A stretch of 64,000 bases of DNA from Cervus elaphus (Eukaryota; Chordata; Mammalia; Artiodactyla; Cervidae). Where the stretch lies: assembly GCF_910594005.1 (NCBI RefSeq), contig NC_057835.1, positions 50,120,001 to 50,184,000 on the forward strand, in the 5' to 3' direction. Of the stretch, positions 22,974 to 37,900 are shown piece by piece; the first letter of the stretch is position 1, and the number at the start of each line of letters is the position of its first letter. Under the pieces are notes generated by a model. That model was not told the DNA's origin and did not search any database. It saw only the letters and a program-made list of their open reading frames with translations. A program made the translations under genes and the position numbers.

Positions 22974-25900
22974 GTTAGTAGGAGTTTCCTTTATTATTCT
23001 TTTCTTCCCTTAATATTATTGCTACTACTATTTTTGCTTTCTGTCTTTTTGCCTCTCAGCGCAGCCTGGCAGGCCTACCCGAGTAAATACCAACCCTGTT
23101 TCTGCAGCAGCCTCAGCAGCAGCTAAGTCTAGACAGGGTTTCCTTCTTTCTGTTTATTTTTCTTGCTATCAGAGCCCTGATGTGTACATTTTGGAATGCT
23201 GGAGTAGCTGCTTCATTTTTATTCCTCCATCTCCCCTCCCTCATTTCAAGGGGCTGGTGGAACTAGACCAGATGTCTAACAAACCCCGATTGCTAGAGTG
23301 TCTGGCTCTGTACGTGACTGACCAATCATAACATAGTGTGCCAAGTTTTTTTTTTTATACCTCTGACAGCAGCGTACAAAACCTGGACTGTTTCTCAGCA
23401 CAAAGATTTTTTTCTTTTCAGCCTATTTAATGGTGTTTCCTCAAGCTCTCCAGACCAGATGTTCTGTGCTGTATCAGAACTGTAGGCAATTTAACAGCTT
23501 TATAGCCTTCCCCCTCCCCAAACACTCACAGTTTGCCATATCTGGCAGACTTGCATATAGTTTCCAGCTGAGAAGTAAATGTAACGTCCTGAGTATCTGT
23601 CAGAAAAAATACTAATGAATACGATCAATCTTATGAGCTGCCCCCAAATTGTTTCAGTATGTTAACAATTGGATTACAGTAAAGAACAAGTTGTTAAAGT
23701 GTACTTATATTGGCTGGAAACATTGCATCATCAGACCTTGATGAATTTTCCACTTGTTTCAATCTATTTTGGTTTTCATTTTATCACCTATTGCTAAAAG
23801 TTTCACTGTGTTAAGTTTCAGGCAACATGAATGTTAACACAGGTTTTAGGCGAATATTGGCATGCCGGAGCCGTTATCATGCAGCAAGTGCTAAGCTCCC
23901 TTACTCTTGGAGTGTTTAAGCAGTTAGTTTTGACAAAATTAGTTTCTCTAAAACTAAAAAGACACTTGTGATTGCACCTTGACTTTAGTGGTTTTCTTTT
24001 TAAAATTTGCTTTAACTAAAAATTGTGAACAATGATTATTAGGATGGGTAAATTGTTTGCAGGGCCATTCACTGAAATTAGGGACAAAGGAAATACACAA
24101 GTGCATCCAGTGAGTTTTCATATTTAATATTCATTAGTATTTTTCTTTTAATTATGCAAGATGTATATAAGATGTATGGAACATATGCTGTATTTAATTT
24201 TTGTCAACATTGCTGGTTCCAGTTGAGTAGATTTGAAAATAACTGTATTTTGTATCTTATAACTTCAGGAGGAAGTTATTCTGCCTAGCATAAGTAGGGT
24301 GATAGTTTTTTGCCTTTTCACTTACCGTTTGCTGTATTGCTTTGACTCTGCTTCACATTGTGCTCTGATCTTCATTTATTTTTATTTTATTCTTCATTTA
24401 TGTTTATTTTGATCTTCATTTTGCCAAGATTGTACAATAATTAACAGAACGTGCTCAGAACCAGTGTCATTTGAGCACGGGTAGTGACAAAGTTCTTAGT
24501 AATTTCTTTCTCTTTTCTTTATTTGAGATCCCATAAAAACTGCCCAAGGGTCTCTCTCACTAAAGGCATACAGACTGACTCCTAAATTGATGGAAGTTTG
24601 TAAAGAAAAGGATTTTTCTCCTGAAGCGTAAGTTTTTGGGGGCCTGTAAGGCATATGTTAAGGACTGGGTATTTTTCTTTTAAGATACTAGTTTGCCACA
24701 TGCATTGAGTCCTCGGTGGTGGCGCGGTGATGCTTCTGCCGTGTGGACGGTGGAAGTGTCTGCATGGCTGAGTGCCCCTTGATCTCTCCCTTTCCATTTT
24801 AAACTGTTCTTTATGGAATGTCTCATCTGTTGTTCTCACCATGGGTGAATGCAGCTAGAGTGAGAATTAATTAGCTACTGGATTTGAAGAAATACATGAT
24901 TAAATAAAAGGAGATGGGATGAGTGTTCAGTGGCTGTCAGGTTGTAAGCTCTGTGTCAGAACAGTTGTGAGCCGTTTGTCTCATTTTCTGACCTACTGTT
25001 TCTTTGTGGGGGACGGGGTGTGAAAAGATACAATGTCTTAAGGGTTTAGTAAGGAGTGTGGCTTTTGGGAAATTTTATGGGTGACAGGAATGCAGAGAAC
25101 TAATTATTAAAGCTGTTTTGCGATCCTGCATAATGGCACTGGGATATTTACATTAAAATTTTTTAAAATTCAGAATTCTTTCATTTTCTGTTAATTATAG
25201 GAATATGTATTTCTTAATAAATTAAACTTAGTGGCTTTGACTTCATTTGGGACAGACAGTTCATGACTAATTTCCCATTTGGCTCCTAAAGAAATTAAGA
25301 TACAAAGAATTTTAAAAGAAAAGCTAACTCATGAACATCTCCTGGGTATGGTAATTATAATTAAACTGTGAGAAGTTGCATTCTTGCTGTGTTTTCAACC
25401 ATTGTGTGTGGAATAGCCTGTGAGTGTCCTGCTCGTTGTTAATCTCTTGAGTTCAGTTGGTTTTTAAAGTGAACTTTCTGAGAATGAGAGTATTTCTCTT
25501 TTCTAGCTGTTTATTTTAAATATTTTAGATATAGATTATATAGCATAATTTCTTATGACATTTGCATTTTTTAGTATGTGAAATTTCAAAGATACCTGAT
25601 TATGAAGAAAGAATTGTCTCTTTGGCTAAGAGTCTTATTTTCTGGTCTTATAGCTCCAACTCAGATCATTTTCCGAATTGTTCAAATTACTCAACTTGTG
25701 CTTGATTCTGTAAATCTCTAGTTTCTCTCCCTCTTTTAAAGATTGCTAATGAAACAAACAAAAACTCTGAAGAGGACCTGTAATTAGGAAAAATGTAAAA
25801 TGTATGAAATAGTCACTTTAACACTTACTTCTGACCACCAGACTATAAAGTATTTTTAACATGCTTTGCAGATTGAAAAAGGGAAATATCACCTTTGAGC

Positions 25901-28900
25901 ACATGTTTGAAGAAGTGCCGATTGTAATTAAAAATTCACATCTGATCAACGTTCTAATGTGGGAGCTGGAGAAGAAGTCAGCTGTAGCAGACAAACATGA
26001 ATTGCTCAGTCTTGCTAGCAGGTAAGCAACTCTGTCTCATGAAAAGTCCCTTTTTTAAAAAAATCACTTTATGCAAAAGATTTTTAACTTAGACTTTACC
26101 TGTGAAACAAGGAGGGGGAAATGACTTAAACATGTTGGGAGGTTCTTAAGACATAGTAACAGCACGTAGTCTTGTGCAGCTCTGCTCAAATCCCAGGAAG
26201 AACACCATGCAAGTGAAAGTGTTAGTCTCTTAATTGTGTCGGACTCTTGGCGACCCCATGGACTGTAGCCTCCAGGCTCCTCAGTCCATGGGATTCTCCA
26301 GGCAAGAATACTGGAGTGGGTTGCCATGCCTTCCTCCAGGGAATCTTCCCGACTCAGGGATTGAACCCAGGTCTCTGGCATTGCAGGCATACTCTTTACT
26401 GTTTGAGCCACGAAGGAAGCCCAGAAGAGCACCATGGTTATTGATAAAGTGAGATGAGGCTTGAATACTAATTACCTCTTGTCATTATAGGAACCTCAGC
26501 TGCCTTGCTGTGTCATTTTTGCTTTGAGATGGTAAATGCCCATGGAGGAGGGGTTTTTGATGTGGCTCAGCCTTATTTATTGTACACTGACATTAGAGGC
26601 TATGGTATTAATGTCTGGATACTTAATAATGCTTAGGAGAAAACCAGAAATGCTTGTTTGTTTTACTGTGGCACTCGCCATTGTTCAGATGTAGACTGTT
26701 TAGCAGTAAACTTTCCACTTGAATTTTCAACCAGAATTAGAATTTTCTGAACCTGACACTGGCTTTTGCTCTCTTAGACAGTAGTGACATAATTTGCCCC
26801 ATCCTGACTGCCTTAGCTATCTAGTTGCTAAGATACTATTTATTATATTGGTAAAATGCTGACTGAGGTGTGCCTAAACAGGGTATTTCCTTTACGGAAT
26901 TAATGTTTCATTTCCCCTCATTTATTGCTTTTAACAGAAATATGTACAGAGTCAAGTGTGTATGTATATATATATATATATATATCTCCTCCTAAATGCT
27001 CTTTAAGCTTGTTGCTAGTGATTGTTCTTTGTGGTGGGAAGAAGCTAACAGCAGGTAGGTGTAGTAAACTATGAATATGCAGTTGCTGAATGGCTGAGAA
27101 AAACAAGATGTGTTTTCTTGAAGCAACCAGCTTGGAACAGAAGCTCAGGTATTCATCAGATTTTTAGTTACACCACATAGAAGCTTTACAAAAGAATGTA
27201 CAGGCTTTGTGCTTCTTCATTGTAAGACAAGTGGGGATAAACCCGGAAGGACCAGTGTACCCAGTGCTCTTGTCCATGCACCAGGACGGGTGGGGCTGTG
27301 GTTCAAGAACCACCTTCCATTGCATGAACTCATCACAGAGACCATTAGAAAGTCTTTACAGGGGAGGGAGATGGAAACTGGATGGTAAACGGAGTGCTAG
27401 GTAATACAGCCAGGTTGCAAGGCTCATTTGGCACTAAAGAGTGTACTGTTTGACTGCAAACATACATTCATAATAGTCCTTTAATTTGTCTCTTTTAGAA
27501 GGTCATATTTTTCTTCATTGCTTTCACAAACACACTCGGCACACCTGTATTTAAAGCACTGAGCTAAGAACCTTTTTCAACATGCAAGGTTACAATTTTA
27601 TGTATTAAGTATATAGTTATATAATAATTTTAAATTTACTATGTGAAAGCTTTTGCTTATATAATTTATGTCTTCACCTTTTCCCAAGCTTCCTTTATTG
27701 ATCATACATACAAATACAGCCCTTCTCTGCTTTCCCATTACCGGTGAGCTGGTCTGCAATGTCTGTCTATCCAAAGCAGCATTTATAATAGCCAAGAAAC
27801 TGTTCCTAGTTCGCCATAGCAACTAAGATCAGGACAAATATTTATTTTATTCTAGTTTTTATCTTCTGTATTTTATGTGAAATAGGAAAAGGCCTTTGCT
27901 TTCCATGTGAAACTGTTTTAAAGGGTAAATTGGTGTTCCTTTGGGGAGAAAAAAAGAAGCAACCTTGAAGCTGTGCTTATATTAATGGACTGCTACATTG
28001 ACCCGAATTGATAATACTAATTTAAAACACTGAAATAAATGTAACCTTCATGCCTCTCAAATTTTAATTTCTAACATTAGTAGCACGATGATGTTAATCA
28101 TCATTTGCCATACAATTTTTTTTCTAGGAAACTGCCTCAGAAATCATTCTGAAGTAGCTCCTTAAACATTTTGCTTGGTCTTGCTTTTCACAACCCATAT
28201 GTGTGTATCAGTTTTTTGATTTACCTGATAAATTTGCTCTATGCTATGAATAAAACATATACTACATTCCCTTTCATTTGAAAAATTCTGATTCTTAACT
28301 TTATTAGATGGAAGTTTTGGTATGGTTATTTCATAACAGCCTTGATTAATTTTTAAAAATGTGTTACACAAGCCTTCAGTTTTTCACACATGGAAAAAAA
28401 ATCTATTTTTATTTCCTCTTTAAAAAAATAAACTAAGTGTGGGCATCATACCTGAAGGATAATAAGGACAAATGGACACTGCAGCCAGAGCAAGCTTATC
28501 ACTGTGCGTCTTGGTTCACATCTGTTTAAGTTATCTGTTTCCAGTTCTTTGTTTCCTGGGCAATAAAAGAAAAGACTATATTATTGAAACTCTGAACAGT
28601 AACTCTGTTTCAGTATTCTGGTTGCACTGGTACTGAAAAGATCCCCATAAAGTTGCTCTTGGTAATGTACCTGATTCCCTGTGAACGTTATCTGTGAAAC
28701 AGTTCTGTATTATTGTTAGTTCCTTTTGCCCTTCAAGACCTGAACTGTGCAGATTTTCAAGTATTTCTTGCTGGTTAGATTTCTGAAGAGCATTATGGTA
28801 ATAGAATGTTATGAAATGTTGACAGTCAACGTACCTGTGCTTGTTCTCTTCCACTATAACACACGCCTATATAACACGTGACCTTAGTACTTTACATGAA

Positions 28901-31900
28901 AGTTTTTGGTGGTGAGGGGAGCCCTATTCTGGTAGTACCTTTCTTGTTGCTGAAGTCAGTGCAGTCAGACCCCCGGATACAAGATCTGGAAACAAATACT
29001 AGGTCTTTCTCTGCAGTGGCAGTTATTCTCCTCAGTGGCTTTTTCCTGTGTCTCTGTTCTCCTCCATCACCCAGCCAAGGATTGGGGCTGACCTTTCCCT
29101 TCTCTGAATTTCTTTGCACTTCAGGATATAAATGACTTATTTAGCAAATAATCCTGTAGTGAATTACAGTATTTCATACAGTTTTTGGGCCTCAATTCTT
29201 TCACTGGTGAACGTGAGAGTTCAGGGTCTCCATGAGGTCTCATCCAGTCTCTCTTTTTCTGCACCCTTTTTCCTGAGTTATCTCCTGTTCCTTTCTGTAC
29301 TGGTTCTTTTCTATTACATTTGTTGACTGGCTTTCCCCATTTAAAAAAAAAAAAAAAAAAGTTTTTTTTTTTTAATACTCGACTGTTGAGAAAAATTGAA
29401 AGAATGATAAATCATACAATAAATATGCATAAACCTTTACTTTGCACCTTTACCTTTGCACCCACTCTCTTTGTAGACATAAATGGGTTTCTTCCCTGAA
29501 CCATTTGAAAGTAAATTACAGACCTGATACTTAACCTGTAAATACTTGAATGTGCATCTCCTAAGAATAAGTAAGGACGTTTAAACTTAAGTTCCAGAAA
29601 GAACATCTTTTGACCTTGTATCAGTTTATCCATTTCCTTTCACCATTTACTCCATCTTTTCCTTTTTTTCTTTTTAATAGGATTTTCTGCATGTCGCTGT
29701 CTGTATTTACTCATTTCCCACTTATCCTAAGCACTCAGTGTTCCATATATTCCGTGACAAGAGTTTTTGCTCAAGCCACACATTATCACGATATTGCTGG
29801 ATATGGTAGACTCTTAAGCATTTAATGTGTTGATAATAGCTTCTTCCTGAAATATTTTGAGTCTAGGATTCTACTACTGAGTTACTTGTCATTTTCCACA
29901 GTCAGCCTTCCTCTGCTTATCCCTAAATATGTGTTCCTTGGGGTCTGTCTTCTTGTATGTGATTCCTGGGGTGATCTCATCTACATCCTTGTCCTTGGCT
30001 ACCTTTGGTCAGGGCCTCATTATTTCTTTTCCTGATTACTTTCACAGTCTCTTAATTTCCTGCTTCTGACCTTTTCCTCTTTCATTGCAGTTATCTTGCT
30101 AAAACTAAAATGTATGATCACATTACTCCTTTGCTTAGAATTTTTGGCAGAGTCCCCTTTGTCCTTAGAATAGAATCCAGACTTCTGGCCCTAGCTTCCA
30201 GGAGTCTTTGCTGCGTGACTGTTGGCCTCTTCAGGTTCACTGCTCTCTTTTTTCCCCATCTTGCCCTTTTCCCGAGCTTCTGATGTACTGAGTTACTTGT
30301 GGTTCTGCAGATGTGTCAGACTTATGCAGTGCCTCTGAACAGGCTTCCCACACACGGTATCTGAAGTGTCCCTCCCCATATTCCTTGTCTTCAACTCCCA
30401 TCTCCAACTCCTTCAAAAACTCAAAATTCAGCTTCATATAATCTGGAGAGTCTTCACCTGATCCTACCAAACTATATCTTATGCTTCTCTTCTATTATAG
30501 TCTACCACCACTGTGTTGTTCCTTTCTTCTAAGTAGAATGTTTTGAGTGTGACTGGGAAAGTAAGTATATACTCAGTAATGTATGTTGAAAGAATGCATG
30601 TGAGAGGACACAGTATTGTTAAATTTCAGAAGTTATTTGGAAAGCAGTGTCAATAATCAGTCAATCTGGACATTTGATGAGATATTGGGGAAAAAATATT
30701 TTTATTCCTCAACTTGCACTAATCAGCTCAAATTACAGATGAATTAAAATCAGCCTATTAAGAAATTGGAAAAAAAGAGTGAATACTTAATCTGATTTAC
30801 AAAGAAGAAATGTCTGAAAGTTAGCGCTGATTCACAAAATTATAAGAAGATAAATATGAAATAAGATTTAATTTGCAAAAACACTTGATTTTTAGGTTAA
30901 GTCATTAGGCCAAGCTACTATATCGAGTTAAGGTAGGTAGTGCCAGACCTAGAATTAAAAGATTATTAATTTACACAGACCCACAGAGACCAGATCTATG
31001 CTCTTTCTACTATTTAAGATGAGTCAAAGCTTTCTTTTCTTTTTTTTTTAGGTTACAGATGGAATCCATATAGAATTCATGTTTTAGCTGGCTTTAGTTT
31101 TACTCATTCCCAGGATTCCCATTCTGTTTCTTCCTCAGTCTCTTTTCCCTCTAAGTGCTGTAACCAACCACTCAGCTGCTCAGGCCAGGAAACTGGGAGT
31201 CACCCTTGATTCCTCTCTCAGTTCTGCCCATTTTCCTCCATGCTAACTGCCACTGGGCTAGTCCATGCCACTACTGCTGCTGTCTAACCACAGTAGATTC
31301 TGTGTGTGTGTACGCAGTTTTAAAAGTAGAGATAAAATTCACAGAAAATGAAGGCACCATTTTAACCATTTTTAAAAAATACATTTTAATATATTTGCAG
31401 TATTGTGCAGTCAATACCAATTCTCATCCTCCATCCCCTTGCAGTCACTTGTTACTTTCTGTCTCCGTGGATTTGCCTCTTCTGGACATTTCATACAAAT
31501 AGAACCATATTATAGGTGGCCTTTTGTGTCTGGTTTCTTTCACTTAGTGCAATGCCTTTAAGTTTCATTCATGGATAAATACTTCATTCTCTTTATGATG
31601 CAGTAGTATTCCATCATATGGATGTATCACAATTTATTTATCCTTTTCTTTTTTTGTTCCCACTTTGTGGCTGTTTTGAATAATGCAGGTATTAACATAC
31701 ACATACAAGGTTTTGTACGAACATGATTTTTCAGTTCTTTTGAGTGTGTGTACACACACACACACACACACACACACACCCAGGAGTAGAATTGCTGGGT
31801 CATGTGACAACTTTGTGTTTAACTCTTCGAGGTACCACCAAACTTATTTCCACAGTGGCAGCACCGTTTTACATTCTCACAACAAATGTATGAACATTCT

Positions 31901-34900
31901 AATTTTTCTTCATTCTTTCTAGCACTTCCATCAGTTCAGTTCAGTCTCTTAGTCATGTCCGACTCTTTGCGACCGCATGGACTACAGCCCACCAGGCCTC
32001 CCTGTCCATCACCAACTCCCAGAGTTTACTCAAACTCAAGTCCATTGAGTCGGTGATGCTGTCCAACCATCTCATCCTCTGTTGTCCCCTTCTCCTCCCA
32101 CCTTCAGTCTTTCCCAGCATCGGGGTCTTTTCCAATGAGTCAGTTCTTTGCATCAGGTGGACAACATTGGACTTTTAGCTTCAGCATCATTCCTTCCAAT
32201 GAATATTCAGGACTGATTTCCTTTAGGATGGACTGGTTAGATCTCCTTGCAGTCCAAGGGACTCTCAAGAGTCTTCTCCAACACCATAGTTCAGAAGATC
32301 AATTCTTCGGCGCTCAACTTTATTTATAGTCCAACTCTCACATCCATACATGACTACTAGAAAAACCAGAGCTTTGACTAGATGGACCTTTGTTGGCAAA
32401 ATAATGTCTCTGCTTTTTAATATGCTGTCTAGGTTGGTCATAACTTTTCTTCCAAGGAGTAAGCGTCTTTTAATTTCATGGCTGCAGTCACCATCTGCAG
32501 TGGTTTTGGAGCCCAGAAAAATAAAGTCTGACACTTTCCTTTGTTTCCGATCTATTTGCCATGAAGTGATGGGGGCAGGAGGAGAAGGGGACGGCAGAGG
32601 ATGAGATGGCTGGATGGCATCACCAACTCGATGGACATGAGTTTGAGTAAACTCCGGGAGTTGGTGATGGACTGGGAGGCCTGGCATGCTGCGATTCATG
32701 GGGTCGCAAAGAGTCGGACACGACTGAGCGACTGGACTGAACTGATGGGACCAGATGCCGTGATCTTAGTTTTCTGACTCTTTGCCATCTTCTGGTTTCT
32801 ACTCTCCAGTGTATTCTCTGCACAGCAGCCAGGGTGGTCATTTTAAAATTTAAGGCAGAACATGTCACCAGGGTACCGTTCATGTTAGAGTCACAGGGTC
32901 TCATTCTCACTAACTATGTTTTTGGAGTGTTGCATGGACAGCCAACAGTACCTCATTCGTGCTTGCCTGACGTCCTTAACCTGTCTCTGTGCTCCTCCCA
33001 TGCCAGGCCTCCATAGTTTAAAATCAGCCTAGTTGTTGCCCATCTCAGGCCTTCAGCACTTGTGCTTTCTTCCACCCAGAATACTTTTTCCATGGCTGAT
33101 GCCTTCTAATCCTTTGCTTTCAACCTGTTATCTTTTAAAAGAAATATTCTGACCATACTATCTAAGTGTCAATCTCATCTCCTCCCTTCTTCCTGTCACC
33201 TGTAAGCTAGTGAAGACCAAGACTAGGAACGTCTCATTCACTGTTGTCTCCTTATTTGCTAATAACACTGAGGCTGGAACATAATAGTCATTTAGTAGAT
33301 AGCCTTTTGGAATGAATGAATGAATGAATGAATCCTGTTTGTCAGCTAGTTATTTTTAGATTACATCTATGTGTAGTGAGCCTTACCTTGGTAGGAGATG
33401 GTTGCAGGAGGAAATCAGTGAATACGATGGGCATTGTACAAACCGTTAACATCACTTTATAAGAAGATTTTGGTAAGTAAGCTACAGCAGAAATTCCTGG
33501 AGAGGAAAAGATGAAAAATGACTGTGTTCCAGATTCTAGGAAGGGCAGAGGGAAAGGAGCCCTCTTCGTCTGGCCTTGCAGAATAAATGCTGCTGGTACT
33601 CTCTCAGAACCTGCTGGGTAGAGAGAGCATGTGCCAGAAGTCTCAAGTCTCTCTGCCTGGTTCTTCCTTTCTGTGACTTCTGATCTGAATGTCTGGAGCA
33701 CGTTTTGGGAGGGCCGTGGTGGGGATAAGGAAGTGCACTCAGGAGTACTGAGCTTAGGTTAAGCTTGGTTGTTCCAGAAGTACACATTTTAGATAACCCT
33801 GCTAGATACGTTTAACTGTTTACTGCTCTGACATGTGTGTGTATGCTCTGACAGGAAGAAACTGCACTATTTCAAACACCGTTGTAGTTACAGTTGTGGG
33901 TTTGATACAGAAAGTTCAGTGACATGCTGATGCACATTCTTTCCTCCACCATTGCTTTCTGGTATTTGTGTGCTTTTTTTTTTAAGCAAATGGCAGATCA
34001 ACTTAACATCTCTAAACTGCTTAGAGCAGTGGCAGAGCTTTAACTTTAAAAGTTTGACATGTCAGTATCTGTACTTTATATTTCAGCAATCACTTGGGGA
34101 AGACACTCCAGTTGCTGATGGACAGAGTGGATGAGATGAGCCAAGATATAGTTAAATATAACACATACATGAGGAACACAAGTAAACAGCAGCAGCAGAA
34201 ACATCAGGTTGGTATTTGGGAAAATTCAGCTAACATAGAATTCATTTCTAAGTGTGATGCTTCAAGAGTCATCTTCAAAATGATCTAAATTAACAAATCA
34301 TGGTATCTGTACAGAACTCTGTATCATATTTTAAAAGATTATTCTTTATATAGTATGTTCCTAATAGATTATTTGTAAGTTGTACTTAAAAATAGCTGTC
34401 TTGAAGAGAGCTAGTATTTTAAGCTCAGATGGTAGTGCCAAGGTTATGCAAATAAGGGCTACATTTATTGAGAAAATCAGGCAGAGAGATTCTGGAGGGT
34501 CACAGCTCATTTCTTTACTAACTATAATTGGTCTACTAGTGGCTTATTGCAGTACAGTTAGCAATCTTCAGTTCATTTAAAAAACTGAGCAATTGTGATT
34601 AAGAGCAAGCAATTTTGATAGGAAATAATAGACCAACTGCTGTGAAATAAATAGTATAATACAGAAGGAGCCCTGGGATTACCTGGATGTAATACACACA
34701 TCCATACTGCTCTGGCCAATCATATTTTTCTTTGTCAATGTTGCCTGAAGGCCACATGATTGATTCTCACAGTTCGTGGAATACTGTTTTGGACTATACT
34801 GCCCCAGAATATTCTTAGCATTTGGTTCATGGATGGTTGATTCCAGAATGTACATCCATGTGAGTGTTTGACTAGTCTGTTCATTACACTGTACTTTAGG

Positions 34901-37900
34901 TGTTGGTAACTATAGAATTCTAAGCACAACTAAGTGGTTCTGAGAGTATTTTATTTAAAAATTAATTTCAGTGTTCATATATTTACTGAAATTTAAAATA
35001 TATTGTTTGAGCATACATAAAATATTAAAAAGCACATATATGTCTATAAAATACCATTTATTTTTAACTGAAAAGATGGTGATGAAGATGGTAATGGTGA
35101 ATGTCTCTGGGGAGAGTAAAACCGTCTTGATCCTTTCTCCTACTGGCCCTTCCTATAGTTTAGACTCAGCTGGAAGATCAAGTTGAGACTCTGTCACCAG
35201 TGAGACAGTTGATTCTGGGAACCAATTTTAAGAGAGTTTTTTTTTGAATTCTAATATGTCATAAATTTTTACACTTGACATTTGTTCTTAGCACCATTCA
35301 TAACCCTTTTTAGATTTGTCTAACTTCTATTCTCATGCCTCATAGTAAATAGAAATCTTCGCAAGGCAAGTTACTTCCCTTCTTTAGGAATCTAAGAACT
35401 TAAAATTTTTACTCGCCTACCCTGGTTTCCCATTTCCTGACCTTTAAGGCTGTGCATGGGCTATTACTCCCTTTGCTGTTTTAGGCAGTTCACAGCTATT
35501 AGCATCTTGACTGTAATTAGAACTGTAAGTTTATAGTTGGTCTATATCTTTAGATACACTCCCACGTTTTCTGCGTTGAATCATAGAATCCAGAGTTTGA
35601 AAGTTTTTGAAGCATTATCTGAGCTAATATTCATTCTCAGCTGTGGTGCTAAAGCACAGATGATTATCTGCTGTTAAGAATAATAATAGTATTTACTATT
35701 ATAATAATAGTATGTTATTACAGTGATGTTATAATAGTAACATCATCAATATTATTGTTCTTTTGGTCAGTAGAGATAAAGTTGAAAAAATTCTGCACTG
35801 TGGTTATTTCATTACTTAGTATAAGTTGGGATGAATCGTACTTGTCACACTGTTATTACCCTGTTGTCATAAATGATCAAGTTCCTTCCTTTTTTCTCAC
35901 TCATCTTGAGCTTTGCCTTTGAAGCCCCCTCACATAACCAGTTTTGCTTTTCCAAATCATTAGTTATATTGGACTCTTAGAACTCAGAAAAACACTAGAG
36001 TTTATAACAAAGTTTTCTTTGACCATCGTGACCGTCACCATATTTAGCCTCTTAGAGGCAAGGATTAGGAAGGGTTGCGTTTATAAAACCGAGGTTGGAA
36101 TTCAAAGCAGTGGGATTTTTGCTGATCACATAAGTGAAGGAGGTCTTATTTTTCTCCTTGGGTAGAGAATAGTAACCCAGCCATCCCCCATCTGAATTTT
36201 AGTACCAGCAGCGTCGCCAGCAGGAGAACATGCAGCGCCAGAGCCGAGGAGAACCCCCACTCCCTGAGGAGGATCTGTCCAAACTCTTCAAACCACACCA
36301 GCCCCCTGCCAGGATGGATTCTCTGCTCATTGCAGGTACTGCTGGCCCGTGCAGAGCATGGCTGGTTTTCTTTATTCTTTAGGAAGCAGACAGTGGGAGG
36401 CTCACTAACAGTAAGATAGTGTGTTTCAAATGGTTGAATGATGAACTTGAATCTGGTTCCTGTAATTTCTGAAATTTAAGGATTTGTCAGTCTTTACTAT
36501 TTCTTAGGTCCTTGCAGTGCTCCACTTGGTGTTCATCTTAACACTTCTGAGGTGGGATTGTATAAACTTTCTAAAATGAGAAGGTTTTTACTGTGGATCA
36601 TGTAACATGGAAACCAAGAAAAAGTGTTTATCATCTCATAATGGAAAAGATCATTTAGCTGGAACCCCTTTCTTTTGGTGCTCTAGCCTGATTGAGCCTG
36701 GCCAGAATGTGGGTGTCTGATATGAATTGTAGTTTTTGACTCGAAGAAGCATCTCCTTTACTTTGACTCGTCTTGTAGCAACATGAGTGTGACCCTGGAT
36801 GGAGTTTCTCAGGGGATGCCCAACGTTTAACGCTGCCTTAAGGGAGTGGAGGCCGTGTGTCCTGTGCTAGGGCCTGATGTTGAGTATATAACATTCATGC
36901 TCATACTCAGCTGTAATAGCTTATTTATGTGTAAATGTGGTTGAATACTGTTTGTTTCAGCCACCCAGTTGTCCAAGAGGTTTGTTAGTGTGAAAATCCA
37001 ACTCAAAGGAAAGCTGATCCTCTACAGTTTCTCATTTCTGTTGACATATTTTTAGAACATGAGAAAATTCTAAATTCCTTAAAGCTTTTCCTTAAAGCTT
37101 AAAGAAATGTGTAACTGTCGCATCAGATCAGATCACTCGTTTGAGGACTCGGGCAGTAATGGAGCCCTCACCTCACGTGGACGCCCCACTCTGGCTCTGT
37201 CTTGGCTCTAGGGGTGCAGTAGGAGGCTGTTAATATTTCCAGAGTATGGGCTGAAAACTCCTGTAGTTGTTAACATCTGGGGCAGGGGGGTCTGGTTAGT
37301 TTGCTGTTCTTTGGTTAGTGTCTCCTTTCCACCTGACTGAGCAGAGCTAGAGGTGTTTTCTCACTTCTCTCAGTTCCAGTGTTGGTCTGATCTGCACTGT
37401 CAGTACGTTTTGATTGACAACTAACATATGCTAGTAACTGCTGATTATCTTTTAAAAAGTTGTTGTTTTTCTTCATTCTCTGTGTAACCAAGAGTGGAAG
37501 ATAGCTTATCTTCAAAATAACTGACATTGTTTATTATCCCTTATGAATGAATGGAATTCTTAACTCTTAAAACCATTTTTATTGATGTATATAGTTGCTG
37601 TACAATAGTATGTAAGTAACAGGTGTGCAATCTAGTGATTCAGTTTTGTAAGTTTATACTCCATTTATAGTTATTATAAAATATTGGCTATATCCCTGTG
37701 TTGTATAGCCTTATAGGTTATTTTATACCTAATAGTTTGTACCTCTTATTCCCCTACCTCTGTATTACCCCTCCCCTCTTCCCTCTCTCCACTGATAACC
37801 CCTAGTGTGTTCTCTGTATCTTTGAGTCGTCTTCTTTTTTGTTATTGATTCAAAACATAATAAAATTCTGATGATTCTGTATTATGCTGAGTTTATCATG

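Larger units (their letters stand above)
26022..34086 (+). other. EIF3H: EIF3H intron 5
   Basis: The largest complete intron here, 8.1 kb. It contains a Bov-tA SINE near its start, a TA microsatellite, an antisense L1 fragment and an L2-rich block (about 30.0-33.3 kb) broken up by L1 and BovB insertions. I recognise nothing in 27000-29340 or 33340-34086. Confidence 0.9.

Noticed and set aside
32265..32699. 144-codon minus-strand frame with reverse-transcriptase-like C-terminal motifs
   Set aside because: It is a BovB remnant and its N-terminal part is read through the antisense of the nested BovB insertion. Reported as a mobile element, not a gene.
33342..33787. Two overlapping minus-strand frames of 119 and 83 codons
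   Set aside because: They use different frames of the same intron 5 DNA and resemble no known protein. Chance frames.
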